From assembly GCF_034190915.1 (NCBI RefSeq), contig NW_026947484.1:76761482-76825481 (forward strand): a stretch of 64,000 bases of DNA, read 5' to 3'. This document shows, piece by piece, positions 45,366-57,824 of the stretch; position 1 is the first letter of the stretch; each line of letters begins with the position of its first letter. The stretch comes from Cavia porcellus. Lineage: Eukaryota; Chordata; Mammalia; Rodentia; Caviidae. The notes below the pieces were generated by a model. The model had not been told where the DNA came from. It saw only the letters and a list, made by a program, of their open reading frames with translations, and did not search any database. The translations under genes and the position numbers were made by a program.

Positions 45366-45575
45366 GTGGTTGACTGGACATGGTAGCAAATATTTGTAAT
45401 CCCAGCACTGTGAGAGCCTGAGGTAGTAGGATCATAATTTTCAGCCCAGCCTGGGCAACTTAATGACTTAGTAAAACCTGGTCTCAAAAAATTTTTTTAA
45501 AAAGTTATTTTTTAAGGGTTGGGGTGAACTAAGGCCCTAGGTTTAATCTACAGTACCACACAAACACACACAAGT
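45366..45575 (+). repeat. B1+ID heterodimeric SINE, plus strand
   Basis: A B1 monomer ('gtaatcccagcactgtgaga', 'cagcccagcctgggcaactt', 'ctggtctcaaaaaa') is followed by an ID-type unit ('gggttggggtgaactaaggc', 'taggtttaatctacagtacc') and a CA/A-rich tail. This plus-strand copy fixes the order as B1 then ID. Confidence 0.78.
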
Positions 45576-45997
45576 AAATAGCGGTTCATCTTACCAGTAT
45601 AACTGGTCTCTAGTTAATGTTTTTTTCTTTCATAATATAGTTTGCAGTCAGCCACTTCATATGAACATCAAGATGAAACTTGCTACACAACTGTCTTTTA
45701 TACCTCATTCATCAGAAGAGTACCTTTTAAAAAGAGGAGTCAAAATTAACTGGGAAATTGGTTTTTCAGAATATTTTTCTGAAAGTGTAGTTATGACAAC
45801 TGTTTTTTTTTTTTTTGCTTACTTGAACAGAATACTGTGTTTATTTTTTGGTGTGGTTTTCTGACAACTTTTTAAAAATCACATATTTTGGCCAGTTGTA
45901 ACTTTAATGTGTTAATGTATTGTGGACTATTTCCTTCTCCTTTTATTTAACAGTATTTTCAAAAACTAAATTTTTTTCTCCTTATTTTCCTTTTTTG

Positions 45998-46080
45998 TAG
46001 CTCAGGGTTTGAACCCAGGGTCTCATTCATGGTACTCAGGAGCATTACAGTAAGCCATGATATAAGCCTATACCAAGAGC
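45998..46080 (-). repeat. Degenerate ID-type SINE
   Basis: 'agctcagggtttgaacccag' with 'ggtctcattcatggtactca' is a worn ID body in reverse. Confidence 0.5.
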
Positions 46081-46189
46081 TAAACTCTTGATGTGTATAT
46101 CATTATTCCAGAGGTTTTTCCCAAGAAATCACATGTAAACTTGATTTTTTAGCACATGGTATGGTGCTAAAACATCAACAAATTGTTCC

Positions 46190-46560
46190 TTAACTCTGCT
46201 TTTCCTGATGATCAGTTGCTCTTTTAGTGATCTTTCATATCAGTGTTTACAAGTTTTCTCTATTTCTAACTGACACACAATGTTCCATTGGATGGATCAT
46301 CATTTATTATTAATTACCTCCCTTAATTGTCAGTCATGTCGTGCCCCTCTCCTTGTACAGATATGCTGGTGTTTTTCTGGAGACATAGTAAGAAGGGTGT
46401 AAAAATATAACTGTCAAACAAAGCATGCATTTTAGGTTGTATTATGCTATATCAAACCCCAGAGTAATTTGCATTCCTGGCAGCAGAAATGTAGTATTAT
46501 CCAGCATCTACATTTTGTTTGCCTGGTGGGAAAGTGGAATCCAGTGATGATTTTCATTTC
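46190..46560 (-). mobile_element. Possible old LINE-1 3' fragment
   Basis: 'ttctaactgacacacaatg', 'ttccattggatggatcatc' and 'gtaatttgcattcctggcag' are compatible with a reversed old L1, heavily diverged. Confidence 0.35.
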
Positions 46561-48485
46561 CATTTCCATCAAAGCCAGAGGTGAGGGAGATGCCCTCCCC
46601 CAGAACTTGGGCAGTGCCTGAAGTGTCAGGTGGCTGGACCCTCTCCTTCACCACTGATCCCTCCTCAGCCTGAGAGAGAAGTGTGAGAGTGGGACAGAAG
46701 TTATAAGACAAGCCCCTTCACACAGTCCTCTGCCCAGCAGCCACCTTGCACTGCATCCCAGTCATCTCTCCTCGCTGCTGTCTCATTACTAAATGCTAAA
46801 AGACAGTGTTGCATCCCCGAGAAAGAGAAAGGGAAAAGGAATTCTGCTTTGCTCTCTTGTTGACATGGTGTGAGGACAGTTATATTTTTACAGGGCTAAA
46901 AATCACAGTGCCTCCTTTGTGGGAGAGGTAGGAGACTGTCCATTCTGTGCCAGTAGGAATGTGCATCCAAGTCTGCAGGGTTATGCTGGACACTGGTTAA
47001 AAGTTACTCAAAAGAGCAAGAGCTATCACTCCTGCAGGACTGGGCTCACAGACTGAGCTGATCGCATTCCCAAAGACCCAATAGTGTTAGGAAATCCATG
47101 GAGCAGAGTGAGCTCTGATTTCAACCAAGCTGTTATATGATGGGTGTTTGATTATGAGGCAGAGGCTGTCACTGTGTCACTGGAAGCAGTTCTTCTACAG
47201 TGGCCTAAGGCTGGGGCAATTGAACCTCATCCTGTTAAGCAGCCCTGTCCCAGTGATTGGAAAGAGTTTAGTCTGTTATTGACGGAAAATGTTAATGTCT
47301 CTGTTAGGGATGGAAAGATCTTAATTTCTTGCTTCGGAAGTAATCACTTGATGCTAAATTACCCAACTATGTTTTGTACTCCATTAATTTTGACTTTGAG
47401 CAGGCGCTTAAACCACTAGAGCTTAAAAGAAATGGAGATTTGAGAAATCATAACACAATGATAGAATTTAATGCCTTGTAGAGAGAGGAGTTACAGGTCA
47501 CTGAGCTGAACCCCTTTACTTTATAGATCTGGAAGCTGAGACCTCAAAGATGACTTGCCCAGGAGAACAGTGTAGTCCTTAAAGACAGATGCTGTTTGAT
47601 CCAATACTTTGTTCTTGTGCTGCTGACCATTTCCTGTCATCTGGGTTTTAGATGTGAGAATGACCTGGACTCTGTGTTAGCTTCATTGATTGATAGATTT
47701 GTCCTGATGGTGGACTTGGCCAGCCACTATGGCATTTCTGTTAGATGTATCAGGAGCCCTGATACTGCTGACCGGGAGGTGCTGGAGCTTGCTGGGGTGA
47801 ATTGGTTCATTTTTCATTGTCTCCATCCCGACTTCATGGAAGGTCATGTGAGGTGGATTGGGTAATTACTTATCTACTCTGAAAATGCACCTGTATAGAT
47901 TTTTGCAGAATTTGTCCTCCTGTGCTGCTGTGTGCCTTGGGAACATGATGGTGAGTGCAGGGCCTGTGGGGCAGGTCCTGCCCTGGTACCCACCCACCTC
48001 TGCTTGCCTGGGCACTCCTCTCCTCCTGCCAGGCGTGTGCTTTGCTGCCCAGTTCTCCTCCTCCTCGTAAAATGGATGGAGGAGAAGCAAAGCTTTTTAC
48101 ATCATAAGCAGGTAGAGGATTTTTTGTGGTCTTTGTTTTTATCCTCTTTTCCTCTCCTTGCCTCATCTCTCCATGCAACTACCGAGAAAGCTAAGATTCC
48201 TTGAACACTTTTTCTTGACACCTCAGTGTCTGGTGACTCTCAAACCTTCTCATTCCACAGTTTTTTTGCTCATGCCTCTCTGTAGAGGTCAGTGTCCTTT
48301 CCTGGTCCCTGGGCTGCCTTCCTCCTGGCCCAGGACAAACTGTCTTCCTTCTGTGCTGTTTCAGCTTTTCTTCCACATGATTTCTGGTTTATTTTTGAAA
48401 CACTCAAATCTGATAGGGAACACACATACCATTGTTTCTCACCTTCATCAAGTCATAGGATGAATCTCTGAAGTCTCTTCCTTTA
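46560..48485. other. Intronic DNA, mostly featureless
   Basis: Contains one MIR-like fragment. Several short open frames overlap around 47860-48460 on both strands, but none has a recognisable domain. Confidence 0.45.
47455..47600. repeat. MIR-type SINE fragment
   Basis: 'tttatagatctggaagctga' then 'gacttgcccaggagaacagt' give the MIR core. Confidence 0.6.
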
Positions 48486-48489
48486 AAAA

Positions 48490-49260
48490 AAAAAAACCCT
48501 ACTTTATTGAGGGATAATTTACACACAGAGTTGCACCTGTTTAATGTATACAGTGTGGGGAGTGTGGAGATAAATATACCGCTGTTAAACCATATCCACA
48601 GACAATGCCATAAATCTGTCCATCACCTCAAAAGTTTCCTCCACCCTCCTTATTTACTTATAAAAGATAATACTTGGGAAAATGTCTACTTGTAGCAAAA
48701 TTTTGAGTATATAATGCAGTAGGTATCGTGCTACACAGAGTGCTAGGTGTACCCATCTCAGATAACTGAAACCTTGAACCCTTGAACATCTCTGCATTTC
48801 ACCTTCCCTCCAACCCCTGAGAACCACCGTTCTACTTCTACTTCTGAGTTTGACTATTTTATTTTTTTAATTAAAAAGATTTTTTGAGTTTGACTATTTT
48901 AGATTCCTCACATAAGTAGGATCCTACAGTGTCTGTCCTCCTGGCTTGCTTCATTTGGCTTCGTGTGCTCTATGTTATTGTGTATGGCAAGATTTCCTTC
49001 TTTGTAAGGTTGAAGAATATCCCAGTGTATAGCCCCAAATTATCTTTATCTGTTTGCCTGTCTAGGGATATTTATATTTTTTTCATGCCGTAGCTGTTGT
49101 GAATGATGCTGCAGGGAATGTGGATGGGTAGCTACTGCTTCAAGATCCTTTCAGTATCTTTGGATTTCAGTATCTTTGGATGTGTACCAGGAAGTGGCCT
49201 TGCTGGGTCATATGGTACTTCTAGTCTTTATGTTTCTTTCTGCTTGGAAAGTGGATTTTA
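48490..49260 (-). mobile_element. LINE-1 3' end fragment with local duplications
   Basis: Reversed old L1 3' end: 'ctactttattgagggataat', 'cccctgagaaccaccgttct', 'ctcacataagtaggatccta' and 'ttgctgggtcatatggtact'. Two 16-bp duplications lie inside (48846-48901 spaced, 49149-49180 tandem). Confidence 0.8.
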
Positions 49261-49284
49261 AAGCTATGGATTAGGGTCCTGTGG

Positions 49285-49432
49285 TTGGTTAGGTTTTTTG
49301 AGATAGAGTCTTGCTCTGATAATCAAGCTGGCCTTGAACTCAGTATGTAGCCCAAAAGGCCTTGAACTTGGGGCGAGTGTCAGCCTCCCAAATGCTGGGA
49401 TTACAGCTGTGAGTTACTATGTGTGGCTGGTT
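49285..49432 (-). repeat. B1 SINE
   Basis: The plus strand shows 'tttgagatagagtcttgctc', 'gctggccttgaactcagtat' and 'cccaaatgctgggattacag'. Confidence 0.88.
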
Positions 49433-49734
49433 TCATTTTTAGAAGGCAAACCTGGAACTCAGATAATCCATTGGATCTGAATGCTTTTTGCAGCAAAACC
49501 ATAGCAGTCTGACAAGTTGGTGAAAAAGAGGCAAGCTCATTGCAGAGGGCGGTGTGGGTCCGCAGCAGGCAGTGTCCAGTTAAACCAGCAACCCTGTTGT
49601 GGTTTCCTGTGGGCCTGTGGCAGTCACTCCCGAGTGCAAGCCCGCAGGACAGATTCTGGCTGACACTCAGCAGTGGTCATCACAGTTTGGGCCTGTTAAT
49701 CACCCCTTCAGGACTCCAGGGTTTTAAACCTGTC

Positions 49735-49870
49735 AAATGAAGACACTTAACACCCACTTCCCCAAAGGGTTTTGTGAAAATGATAGGCAAAGTCCAGTGC
49801 CTGGAACATGGCAGAGAGTCCATGAACGATAGCAATTATGACTAATAATTATGCTAATAAATAGTGTGGG
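49735..49870. repeat. MIR-type SINE fragment, 3' part
   Basis: 'gggttttgtgaaaatgatag' and 'gtccagtgcctggaacatgg', followed by a worn 'aatagcaattatgac' tail, match the 3' half of MIR. Confidence 0.6.
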
Positions 49871-49874
49871 CTGA

Positions 49875-52320
49875 AACTCATTTCATAGGTCTGCTTAACT
49901 ATGTCAGCACTTACTGGCTCCTGCTTTCACCTGGGGGTTCAGCCTTCCAGAAATCCAGTTTCATTTCCCCAGCACCCCCAGCCTCCACCCATTAAAGAAG
50001 TTTACTCCTACAGCTCCAATGAGGGGCTCAGGGCTTTCAGCAGTCAACTCTCTCTGATTTCCTTTCCTTGTTGATTTTCTTCATTTTATGTCATTATTTA
50101 TGGCTACAAAAATAATTATGTCTTGTCCTTTGTTATTTGATAATTTCTTTTGACACAGAAGGTTCTAAGTGCCTTTTAAATAAATAGATGAGTGTGGTTT
50201 TAACATAATAAAAAGTTTCTCCCTTAACCTCTAAGCAGGTTAGGTACCTAATGATAGTATTTGTGCCTTCTCCTTTTCTCTAAATTTTATCAGGTTCAGT
50301 ATGCTAATTAGTAATATTTCCTAGTGGAATTAAGTAAAGGTTTAGTTTATTTGGTTCTCTGACAAATATTTAATTAGAATCCTATAGCCTCATGGTAGCA
50401 CTGGACAACATGGAGAGTTACTGTTACCAGGATAATAAATATATTTTTATGACTATTCTTCTTTAAATACTGTGCTTTGACCATAAGATTGTATTAACTA
50501 AGCTCCCTGAAGGCAGAGTCAAAGGGAAGCTGATTATCACCTGATCAGTTTGAGATGATCTCACCTGTGCATCACTTGGAAAGGCTGTGGCTCTGTCCTA
50601 GGGTGGAGACAGAGCCAGCACAGATACCACCTTGCTCATAAGAAGGCGCTTTCATGTGCATATGAAAATCTGATATATAGAAGTAGAACTGGAGATTTAG
50701 CCACTCTCAATAGCAAGGCATTCTGTGTGTGGAATGGCATAGAGAACATTTTAGAAGTTTGCCCTGCCTCCAAAGTTGATGCATCGGTCATGACTAGAAA
50801 CTTCCTCTTTGATATAAAATTGTCAACAAGATAGCAGCATGAAACCTGTATGTACCTCCTGGGTGAATGAGTTTAACTAGGTGCTTTTCTTTAAAGAATT
50901 GAATACTCAAAGAATAGAGCAGTTTCTGGAGCAGATTGAAGGGAGGGGCAAGGTGTTACTTGATGAAGGGGACCCTGGGAGAGGATCAAGGCACCCAGTA
51001 TTCATAAAAACAGGAAGACATGCAGAGATGAGGGAGCTGCAGAAGAACAGATAAACATACAGAGAAAAAAAAACTTGGCCTTCCTCCTGAGCTTGCTCCG
51101 AGGTCCCTGGTATTTATTGGAAGCATTTGTTGAACAGGAGAAAAGACAAGGGGAACCAGTGTCAATTGAATGCTATTAGCCTTTAACAGTGTCAGTTCCT
51201 GTAATAGATGAAGAATTTAGGTTGAGAGCTATTAAATGATTGTCTGGGGACAGCTCAGTAGTAAATGACTGCCCAGACTGATCCCAGGTGTGTCTCATTA
51301 CAGCCATTTCTGTATAAGAACTGTTACTCACAGGTATATCCCCTGTGTCCAGAGTAGTGTGTGCACAGAGCGGAGGCGTAATAAATGCTCTGTGGGTTAA
51401 GTAACCAATTAGCACAATGCTGTCTTCTAAATAACAGTTTTAGCTAGGTCTGCCCTAAATTAAGAAAAAAGAGGAGGACCACAGTAGTTATCATGTTCCC
51501 AAGAGTACTTGGCTCCCGCTGTTTCCAACACACCTTACAGAGGAAATCAAATGAGTCCTAAAATTTGTCTTTTGAAAATGATGGACTAAGCAGAAGGCTA
51601 AGTACTACAGAAATTTGACAGTTTTTACAACTTAAATAACATTTCTGATTTCCAGGAGGGCTGCAGACACTGCAGAAAGCATTTCCAAGTGTCAGTTGGT
51701 CACTTTTGAGGTGAGCTGGTTTTTTCTGAAGTTAGCAGATGACTTAAGCTTGAAGACACTGAGGTCACCATTTGTTATTTGATTGCTCTTTGCCCTGAGC
51801 TTTGAGGGCAGCCAATAATGCAGTAAGTGCTGGGCTTTCATTCTTGTTTTCAAATTAAAGATTTAATTACAGTCTTCACTGAAGATGAACCAAGTGTGAA
51901 AATATCTGATCTCCCCAGAATGTGGGACCGAGGAGGAGTGTGTGGGTTGGAATCAGTGCCTGGCCATTTAAATACTTTCAACAGTAGCATTAGGGTGAAA
52001 TTAATTATATCGTGACCACATGGGTCTCTTGGCTCATCTGAGTCAGTGAAATTTATATTCTTCTTCTTGACCATTTCTTAAAGTTGAGTAATGTTTTCTG
52101 CCATTAGGAGACATTCTCATGTAAGGTGATAGACTTAAATTTCTAGGACTTTAAGGTTTTGAAGAATGCACATCTTTGTTATGTGTAGAGAAGTCCCCTT
52201 TGGACTGTCACACAGTCATTTTGCATAAATGTCATATGTGTGTGAAGAATATGGACTTGCTTATCGTTGGGTGCAAATTCTATATGTGTCTAAAAGTGTA
52301 TTTACTGTGTTGTACACACA
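49875..52320. other. Intronic DNA, mostly featureless
   Basis: Apart from worn SINE material at 51180-51410, nothing can be assigned. Confidence 0.45.
51180..51410. repeat. Degenerate SINE material (MIR with a possible ID insert)
   Basis: 'atgaagaatttaggttgaga' and 'ggcgtaataaatgctctgtg' look like the two halves of a MIR. Between them 'ggggacagctcagtagtaa' resembles a worn ID head (51245-51300). Confidence 0.4.
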
Positions 52321-52324
52321 ATGC

Positions 52325-52540
52325 CTTTTTTTTCTTTCTCTTCTTCTTCTTCCTCTTCTTCCAGTACGGGAGAGTGAACCCATGGCCTTCACACTGAGCT
52401 ACATCCTGGCCCTTTTAAAATTTTCTGTTTTGGAGTGGGGTTTCACTTAGTTGCCCAGCCAGGACTTCAACTTGTGATCTTCTTGTCTCAGCCTCCTAGA
52501 GTGCTGAGATTACAGGTGTGGGATCACCATGCCTTGCTGT
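52325..52540 (-). repeat. B1+ID heterodimeric SINE with pyrimidine-rich tail
   Basis: The plus strand has a T/TTC-rich tract (tail), an ID reverse complement ('cactgagctacatcctggc') and a B1 reverse complement ('gttgcccagccaggacttca', 'tctcagcctcctagagtgc'). On the minus strand the order is B1, ID, tail. Confidence 0.82.
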
Positions 52541-53224
52541 ATTATTCACATCAGTCAGTCAGCAGAAAAGTAATTATCTAAAACCTAATCTGTGGCCACA
52601 TTAGCTACTTTCTTCAAGGTAGTAACTCTAATAAACTTCCTATTTATGCATCATATCAGTGCAGTATGTCATTTCGGTCTCCAGGCCTCAGTCATCCTGA
52701 GATTTCTGTTAGTATCTTAGTCTTATCATGGCCATCAAAAGCTGAGTTAAGAGTAGATTCAGGATATTTCGTTAACTCACTGTCATTGAGAAAAAAAATC
52801 CTTTTTACATAAATTAATTTTCTGAATACCTGAAAATTTCTCCTGCAGTTGCCAACAGCCCTGTCCCCTAATCTTTGGGGACAGTGGTTTGTATCTGATG
52901 AATTTTCTTCTTTTTGCTTTGTAGATGCTGAGTCTTTCAGATTCTTGAGACTTCAGATTTATTGTCACATTGGTTTTTGTGCCTTAGTTCCCACTGGTAC
53001 CACAGCCACCTGAGTCTTAGTTTTGATGTAGGGCTGGCAGCTGTCACTTGTTACTGTAGCTGCTGCTCCACTTTTGTTTTTCTTGAGTACTCATGTAATG
53101 TGGTGATGACTGACCTAGGGAGCAGCCAGCTGGCTTTGCTGATGAGAGTTATCTTTTCTTATTCATCAAGTATTACTGGCGGAAAGCTAGCTACATGTAA
53201 GGCTTTTAACTGCTGGCTGTCATG

Positions 53225-53800
53225 GGACTTTAAAGGCAAATATGACACAGACCCTGCCTGGTGTAAAAGCCATCTTATTAGGTCTATTATGAGGAAGGGG
53301 AAAGTGGTAGAGGCACAGGAAAGGTTTGGCACTTTAGGCTTTGGAGGAGGGAGGGCATTTCTGCTTAAAGAGAATAGGCGGAGCTGGCATTTGACTTGGA
53401 TGTTGACATGTGGTGATTGGAGAGAGAATGGGCCTAGTTCAAAGATAGAGGCCTACTGTAGTCTGTGCTGGGATCCAGAGAGCAAGCAAGGCTGACTCAA
53501 GTGCAGGATAAAAAATGGCAAATCACATTGCTTCTTAGATGCCAAACCAGAGAGTTTGCACCTTTCCAGAAGCCACCAAAGGTGTTTATTTAGGAAAGAC
53601 GACACAGTCATATATTTGGAAGTATAGGGCTAGGCTGGGGAAAGTGAAGACGAGAGGAGAGAGTAGGTCAGATGCCTGATACTAGCAGATCAGGTGTGCA
53701 GTAACATGGGCAGGAGGAGCTCAGACGGGGTGCAGTACAACAGAGTAAATGAAAAGGAGAGACATACAGAAGTCAGGAGCGCAGCACTTAGCAGCTGCTG
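53225..53800. repeat. Possible ancient mammalian repeat
   Basis: Phrases such as 'gaggcacaggaaaggtttgg' and 'gagctggcatttgacttgga' recall a common old mammalian repeat similar in style to the block at 23590. Not assignable by eye. Confidence 0.3.
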
Positions 53801-53824
53801 AGATGTAATGGGGGTGGGGGGTTG

Positions 53825-53935
53825 AGACAATGCTTGGAAGCCTGAGCACATTATCAATGCTGGCCTCAAACTTGCAGTATTCCTGCCTCAGCCTCCCAAG
53901 TAACTGGATTTACATCACCGCATCTTGTTTGTAGA
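53825..53935 (-). repeat. Partial B1 SINE
   Basis: 'gctggcctcaaacttgcagt' and 'cctgcctcagcctcccaagt' then 'aactggatttacatcaccgc'. Confidence 0.8.
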
Positions 53936-54419
53936 TTGATTTCTAAGTCAGAAAGTGACTTTTTCCCATCAGGTATTTAAAATACAGAAGTTGTTCTCAG
54001 TTGGAAAGCAGAGAAGAGATGTAAAATGTGAAGTCATTTACATGGAAGTAATCTTAAAGCCTTGTGTGACAAGAGGACAAATCCAGCAGCTTACAGCCTG
54101 GGGGTGGAGGTGAGGGGGACATACCTGAAGAAGCCACAGTTCTGTGGCCTGAAAACTGGAAAAGGGGAAGAAAAGGGCAGTGCTCTCGAGGGAGGGAGGA
54201 AGGGACCAGAGCAGGCCTTCGGCTTTGGTGACTAGCAGGTCATGGGTGAGCCTGAACAGGCTTCTGGGAAATAGCAAGCATTTTGCCAGGCTTTAGAAAG
54301 TAACTGCTCATTCTTCAGTTGAATTTGGCGATAATAAATAGAGGTGGGACAGGAATTGGTAAGTCAGGATTGAGTGAGCACAAAGAGTTGGGGAGATTGA
54401 TGCAAGAGGATCAAAAAGC

Positions 54420-55140
54420 AAAACCTTATTAAAAACAACAACCTACAGAAATACAAGTACTGCGAAGGGTGCAGAGAAAGTGAATCCTTGTACATTGCTG
54501 GTAGAAGTATGAGATGGCCTCGGTGTCATGGAAAACTGTATGATGGTTCTTTAGAAAGCTAAACAGAATTGCACATGACCCATTAATCCTACCTCTGAGT
54601 GAAAGACCAAAGAATCAAAATAAAGCTCTGGAAGAGATATTTGAAAACCCCTGCTTATAACAGCATTATTCACAGTAGCCCAACAGTGAACCCAGCTGAC
54701 ATGGCCCTCAGTGTTCAGATTAGTGTATTAGATAAACTATCGCCAGATTAGATAAATGAAATATGTTACACACAAAACAAAGAAATATTATTTAGCCTTT
54801 AAGGTGAAGGAAACTATCACACTTGCTATATATGAATGAACCATGAGGGTATTATTCTAAGTAAACCCAACACAAAAGACAAATCCCCCTTGATTCTGTT
54901 TATGTGGGTTCCTTGGATTAGCATAAGAGACTGCAGAATAGTGACTGGCAGGGGCCAGCGGGAGGCAAGAATTTGGAGTTACTGAGTGAGTTCAGAAGAT
55001 GGAAGCGTCCCGGAGATGGGTGATGGTTACACAATCTGAATGTATTTACTGCTGCTGAACTGTATCCTTGAAAATAGTTAAGAAGGTAAATTTTATGTTC
55101 TGTGTATTTCATCACAATAAAAAATACTAAAACAAAATAC
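54420..55140 (+). mobile_element. LINE-1 3' end, plus strand
   Basis: Forward old L1 3' end: 'ccttgtacattgctggtaga', 'cagcattattcacagtagcc', 'gaaatattatttagccttta', 'gggtgatggttacacaatct' and an A-rich finish 'cacaataaaaaatac'. This is the only clear L1 in the same direction as DMRT1. Confidence 0.82.
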
Positions 55141-55384
55141 CAGAAACCTAATTCCCAAGGAAAACACAGTTTTTGACTAAGGGAAGGAACCATTCTATAA
55201 AAATGTATCATGTTTTGGTTAAATCCCTGCCAATTTTAGTTTACTTCATCAAGTTCAGAGCCAAGCTGCACTGATCCAGCATCAATATTCTGTGGCTGGG
55301 AGTTTCTCACACAGAGACCATCAGACTGTTCTGAGAAACCCACTAAAAAAAGGCTAAGGAACCGTGCCGTTGGGAAGACAAGCT

Positions 55385-55472
55385 TTTTTTCCTTTAGCGC
55401 TGAGGGCTGAACCCATATCGTTTTGCATGCCAGGCAAGCCATGTACCACTGAACCACATCCCCTCTCTCAAA
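55385..55472 (-). repeat. ID-type SINE
   Basis: After a T run, 'gagggctgaacccatatcg', 'gcatgccaggcaagccatgt' and 'accactgaaccacatcccc' are an ID in reverse. Confidence 0.78.
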
Positions 55473-55474
55473 CT

Positions 55475-57129
55475 TTTCTGAAGACAAACTAAAATACCTG
55501 TGTCAAAGTATGAGCATGAGGTCTCCTCTTCTGAAACTTTAAAAATACCACAAACAGCTAGATAGGGAGGGGACAGTGAGATTCTTTGAATGCCTTATAT
55601 TACTCACAGATTAAACTTGTTAGTGTTGAAGTCCTTTAGGGGGTGCTGATTAGACAGAAGGGGTTTTAATAAATGCATATATTCAAGTATTTTAGTGACT
55701 GGGGTCTTAGGCAAAGTGTAGAAATATTTTTTGGTTAAGTATAATTTTGTAGTATTACTTTCTTCTGTTCACTGTGAAGACAAGCCACTCAAACCATGGA
55801 TGTTTTCTGCTGTAATCTGAACTAACTTAGCCAGCCTCAAAGTCTGTTTTGTATTTAAGTGGTGAACTAACATATGTGATTTTGATTAGGAATGTGTTCT
55901 CCTGTCTGGAAATGCCTGAAAAATTTTATACTGATTACAGTTGGTATGCATTTTAGTTAGATGGGTCCTAGTGTTTGCTTCTTTTTTTTCTATACCAGGG
56001 AAGAATATTATAGTTACTAGTATGGAATTTCTAGTAATATTAGTTAGATAGAAACAGGAGGAAATGTTGACACAGAATGATAGCCAATATGGTAAAGTTG
56101 TGCATCTTACAGTAGCAGACAGCAGAAATAGTATGTACTTCTTTGAAAAGGGAAATCTTCCTGGTAGTGTAGTCCTCTACAGTGTTACTACTATATCATT
56201 TGGTCCACAATACTTATTGTCAAATTATAAGCTGGAATTTCTGTCCAAGTTCTGCTTGATAAACTCTCTCTGATGTCCATCTAATTGCAAAATATCCAAA
56301 TGTTTTTAAATGAAAGACTTCCTATAGTCCACATAGCTAAAGCTTCCCAGCTTAAATATTTTGTTAGTGTGCTTTCTGAAAGATGGTGTAAATTCAAAGG
56401 AAAAGACTGACTGCAGCCAGTGGATTAAACAGAAGTCAAGCTTCTGTGGGGCCCTGCATTAGAAAGTGGTGCTGGCATCATTGCGTGTAGCTGCCCTGGC
56501 AGTGGTGTTGACTCCAAACTTTAAATCCTTTTCCTTAGCCCTAAAAAGTTCCCATCCAGGTAGATTTCCATCATCTCATACTCCATTAAGGCTGAAGCTT
56601 CTGTGATTCTTCTGCAGCATATTTTAAAATTTTCTCTTACTGCAAAATACTGGGACAGAGCCAACCTAGTTTCTACAGTGGCAAATGTCACAGCTTGCTT
56701 CATGGGTCTGATTCCTTCTGTGTCTGAGAAAATAACCTTCTCGGAATCAAATGACAGATCTACTCCAGGATCCCAGAGAGCGATCTTGCCTGTCTGGTCT
56801 TCTGTAGTTAAGTGTCATCATCACTTAATATTTAACCGCTTTGAAAGGCAGGTGCATGTGTGAGACACTTCCTCATGGCAGCTACATGGAGACTTGAGTA
56901 CTTGTTTGCATTGCAGAGGCTTCCCATCCACTGTGGCCCTGGACACTCAGTAGGAGCCTCACTGTGCTGACTTTGTATAGAGCCACTGTGCAGTAAATAA
57001 AGGCAAAATTAAATAGAACAATTGTCCTTAAAAATCCTCACACTAGTTTTAGAATTCCCTGGGTGTGACTTAGCCCTGTTTCATGATTGCAGTATGTCTT
57101 GTGAAGACTACATCCCACGGTCCTTTTTC
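55475..57129. other. Intronic DNA with no feature seen
   Basis: No recognisable repeat or exon. Confidence 0.45.
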
Positions 57130-57235
57130 ATCATTTGTCCATTATTAAACACCTACTGTGTGCTCTGCCCTGTGCCGCACAATGTGGATTAGGTACTGTC
57201 AGTTTAATTTGTGTTTGACAGTGTTTATCTTTTAC
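57130..57235. repeat. MIR/L3-type old repeat fragment
   Basis: 'attaaacacctactgtgtgc' with 'tctgccctgtgccgcacaat' matches the conserved 'cacctactatgtgccaggc' segment. Confidence 0.5.
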
Positions 57236-57732
57236 CTTGGAGACTTTCTTTTTACTTCTGCCATGAGGTGGCTCCCCTGGCCCTCTGGCCCAGCCCAATG
57301 CGGTTAAGTTTTGGCTCAGCCTCAGAAATTGCTAAATGCAACTGAAGTCTTATGCATGATGCTGTAAAAAGTACAAATAACATTCTCAGATATCAGTTGG
57401 GAATCCATCTTAACTTTCAGTCTTTAAGTGTGTAAACAAGGATGAAAAGAGTTCACCTTTTTCTGAACATCTAATATGAAAATTGTGTGAAAACTTTCAG
57501 GGAAGTTCAAATTCTGTTGTCACTAGTACTTTCTTCTTTCCCAACCAACATTTGATAAAAATCCTAATAATTTCCTGGTCTTGTCATAGACTGTGAAGTA
57601 CACAGAATGACTCACAGTTTTTTCTTAGGGAAGAGTGCAAGTTTGTGCCAGCACAGGGTGACAGAGAAAATAATGACTAATGAGAGTCTTGCCATTTAGT
57701 ATTCTGTCTCTTTGATCTTCAGAGTAGCTCCC

Positions 57733-57734
<2 letters not shown>

Positions 57735-57785
<51 letters not shown>
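57735..57785. repeat. (CA)n microsatellite
   Basis: About 25 uninterrupted CA units, one of the longest simple repeats in the window. Confidence 0.98.
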
Positions 57786-57789
<4 letters not shown>

Positions 57790-57824
57790 CCAGCCCATTG
57801 CTTCTCCCTCTCTGACATGTGTCC

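Noticed and set aside
52962..53495. Longest open frame in the window, 177 codons on the plus strand
   Set aside because: No recognisable domain, biased composition, partly inside a possible old repeat, no splice or Kozak support. Likely a chance frame.
57735..57785. Repeat array as possible CRISPR or satellite
   Set aside because: It is a plain CA dinucleotide microsatellite, with no spacer structure.
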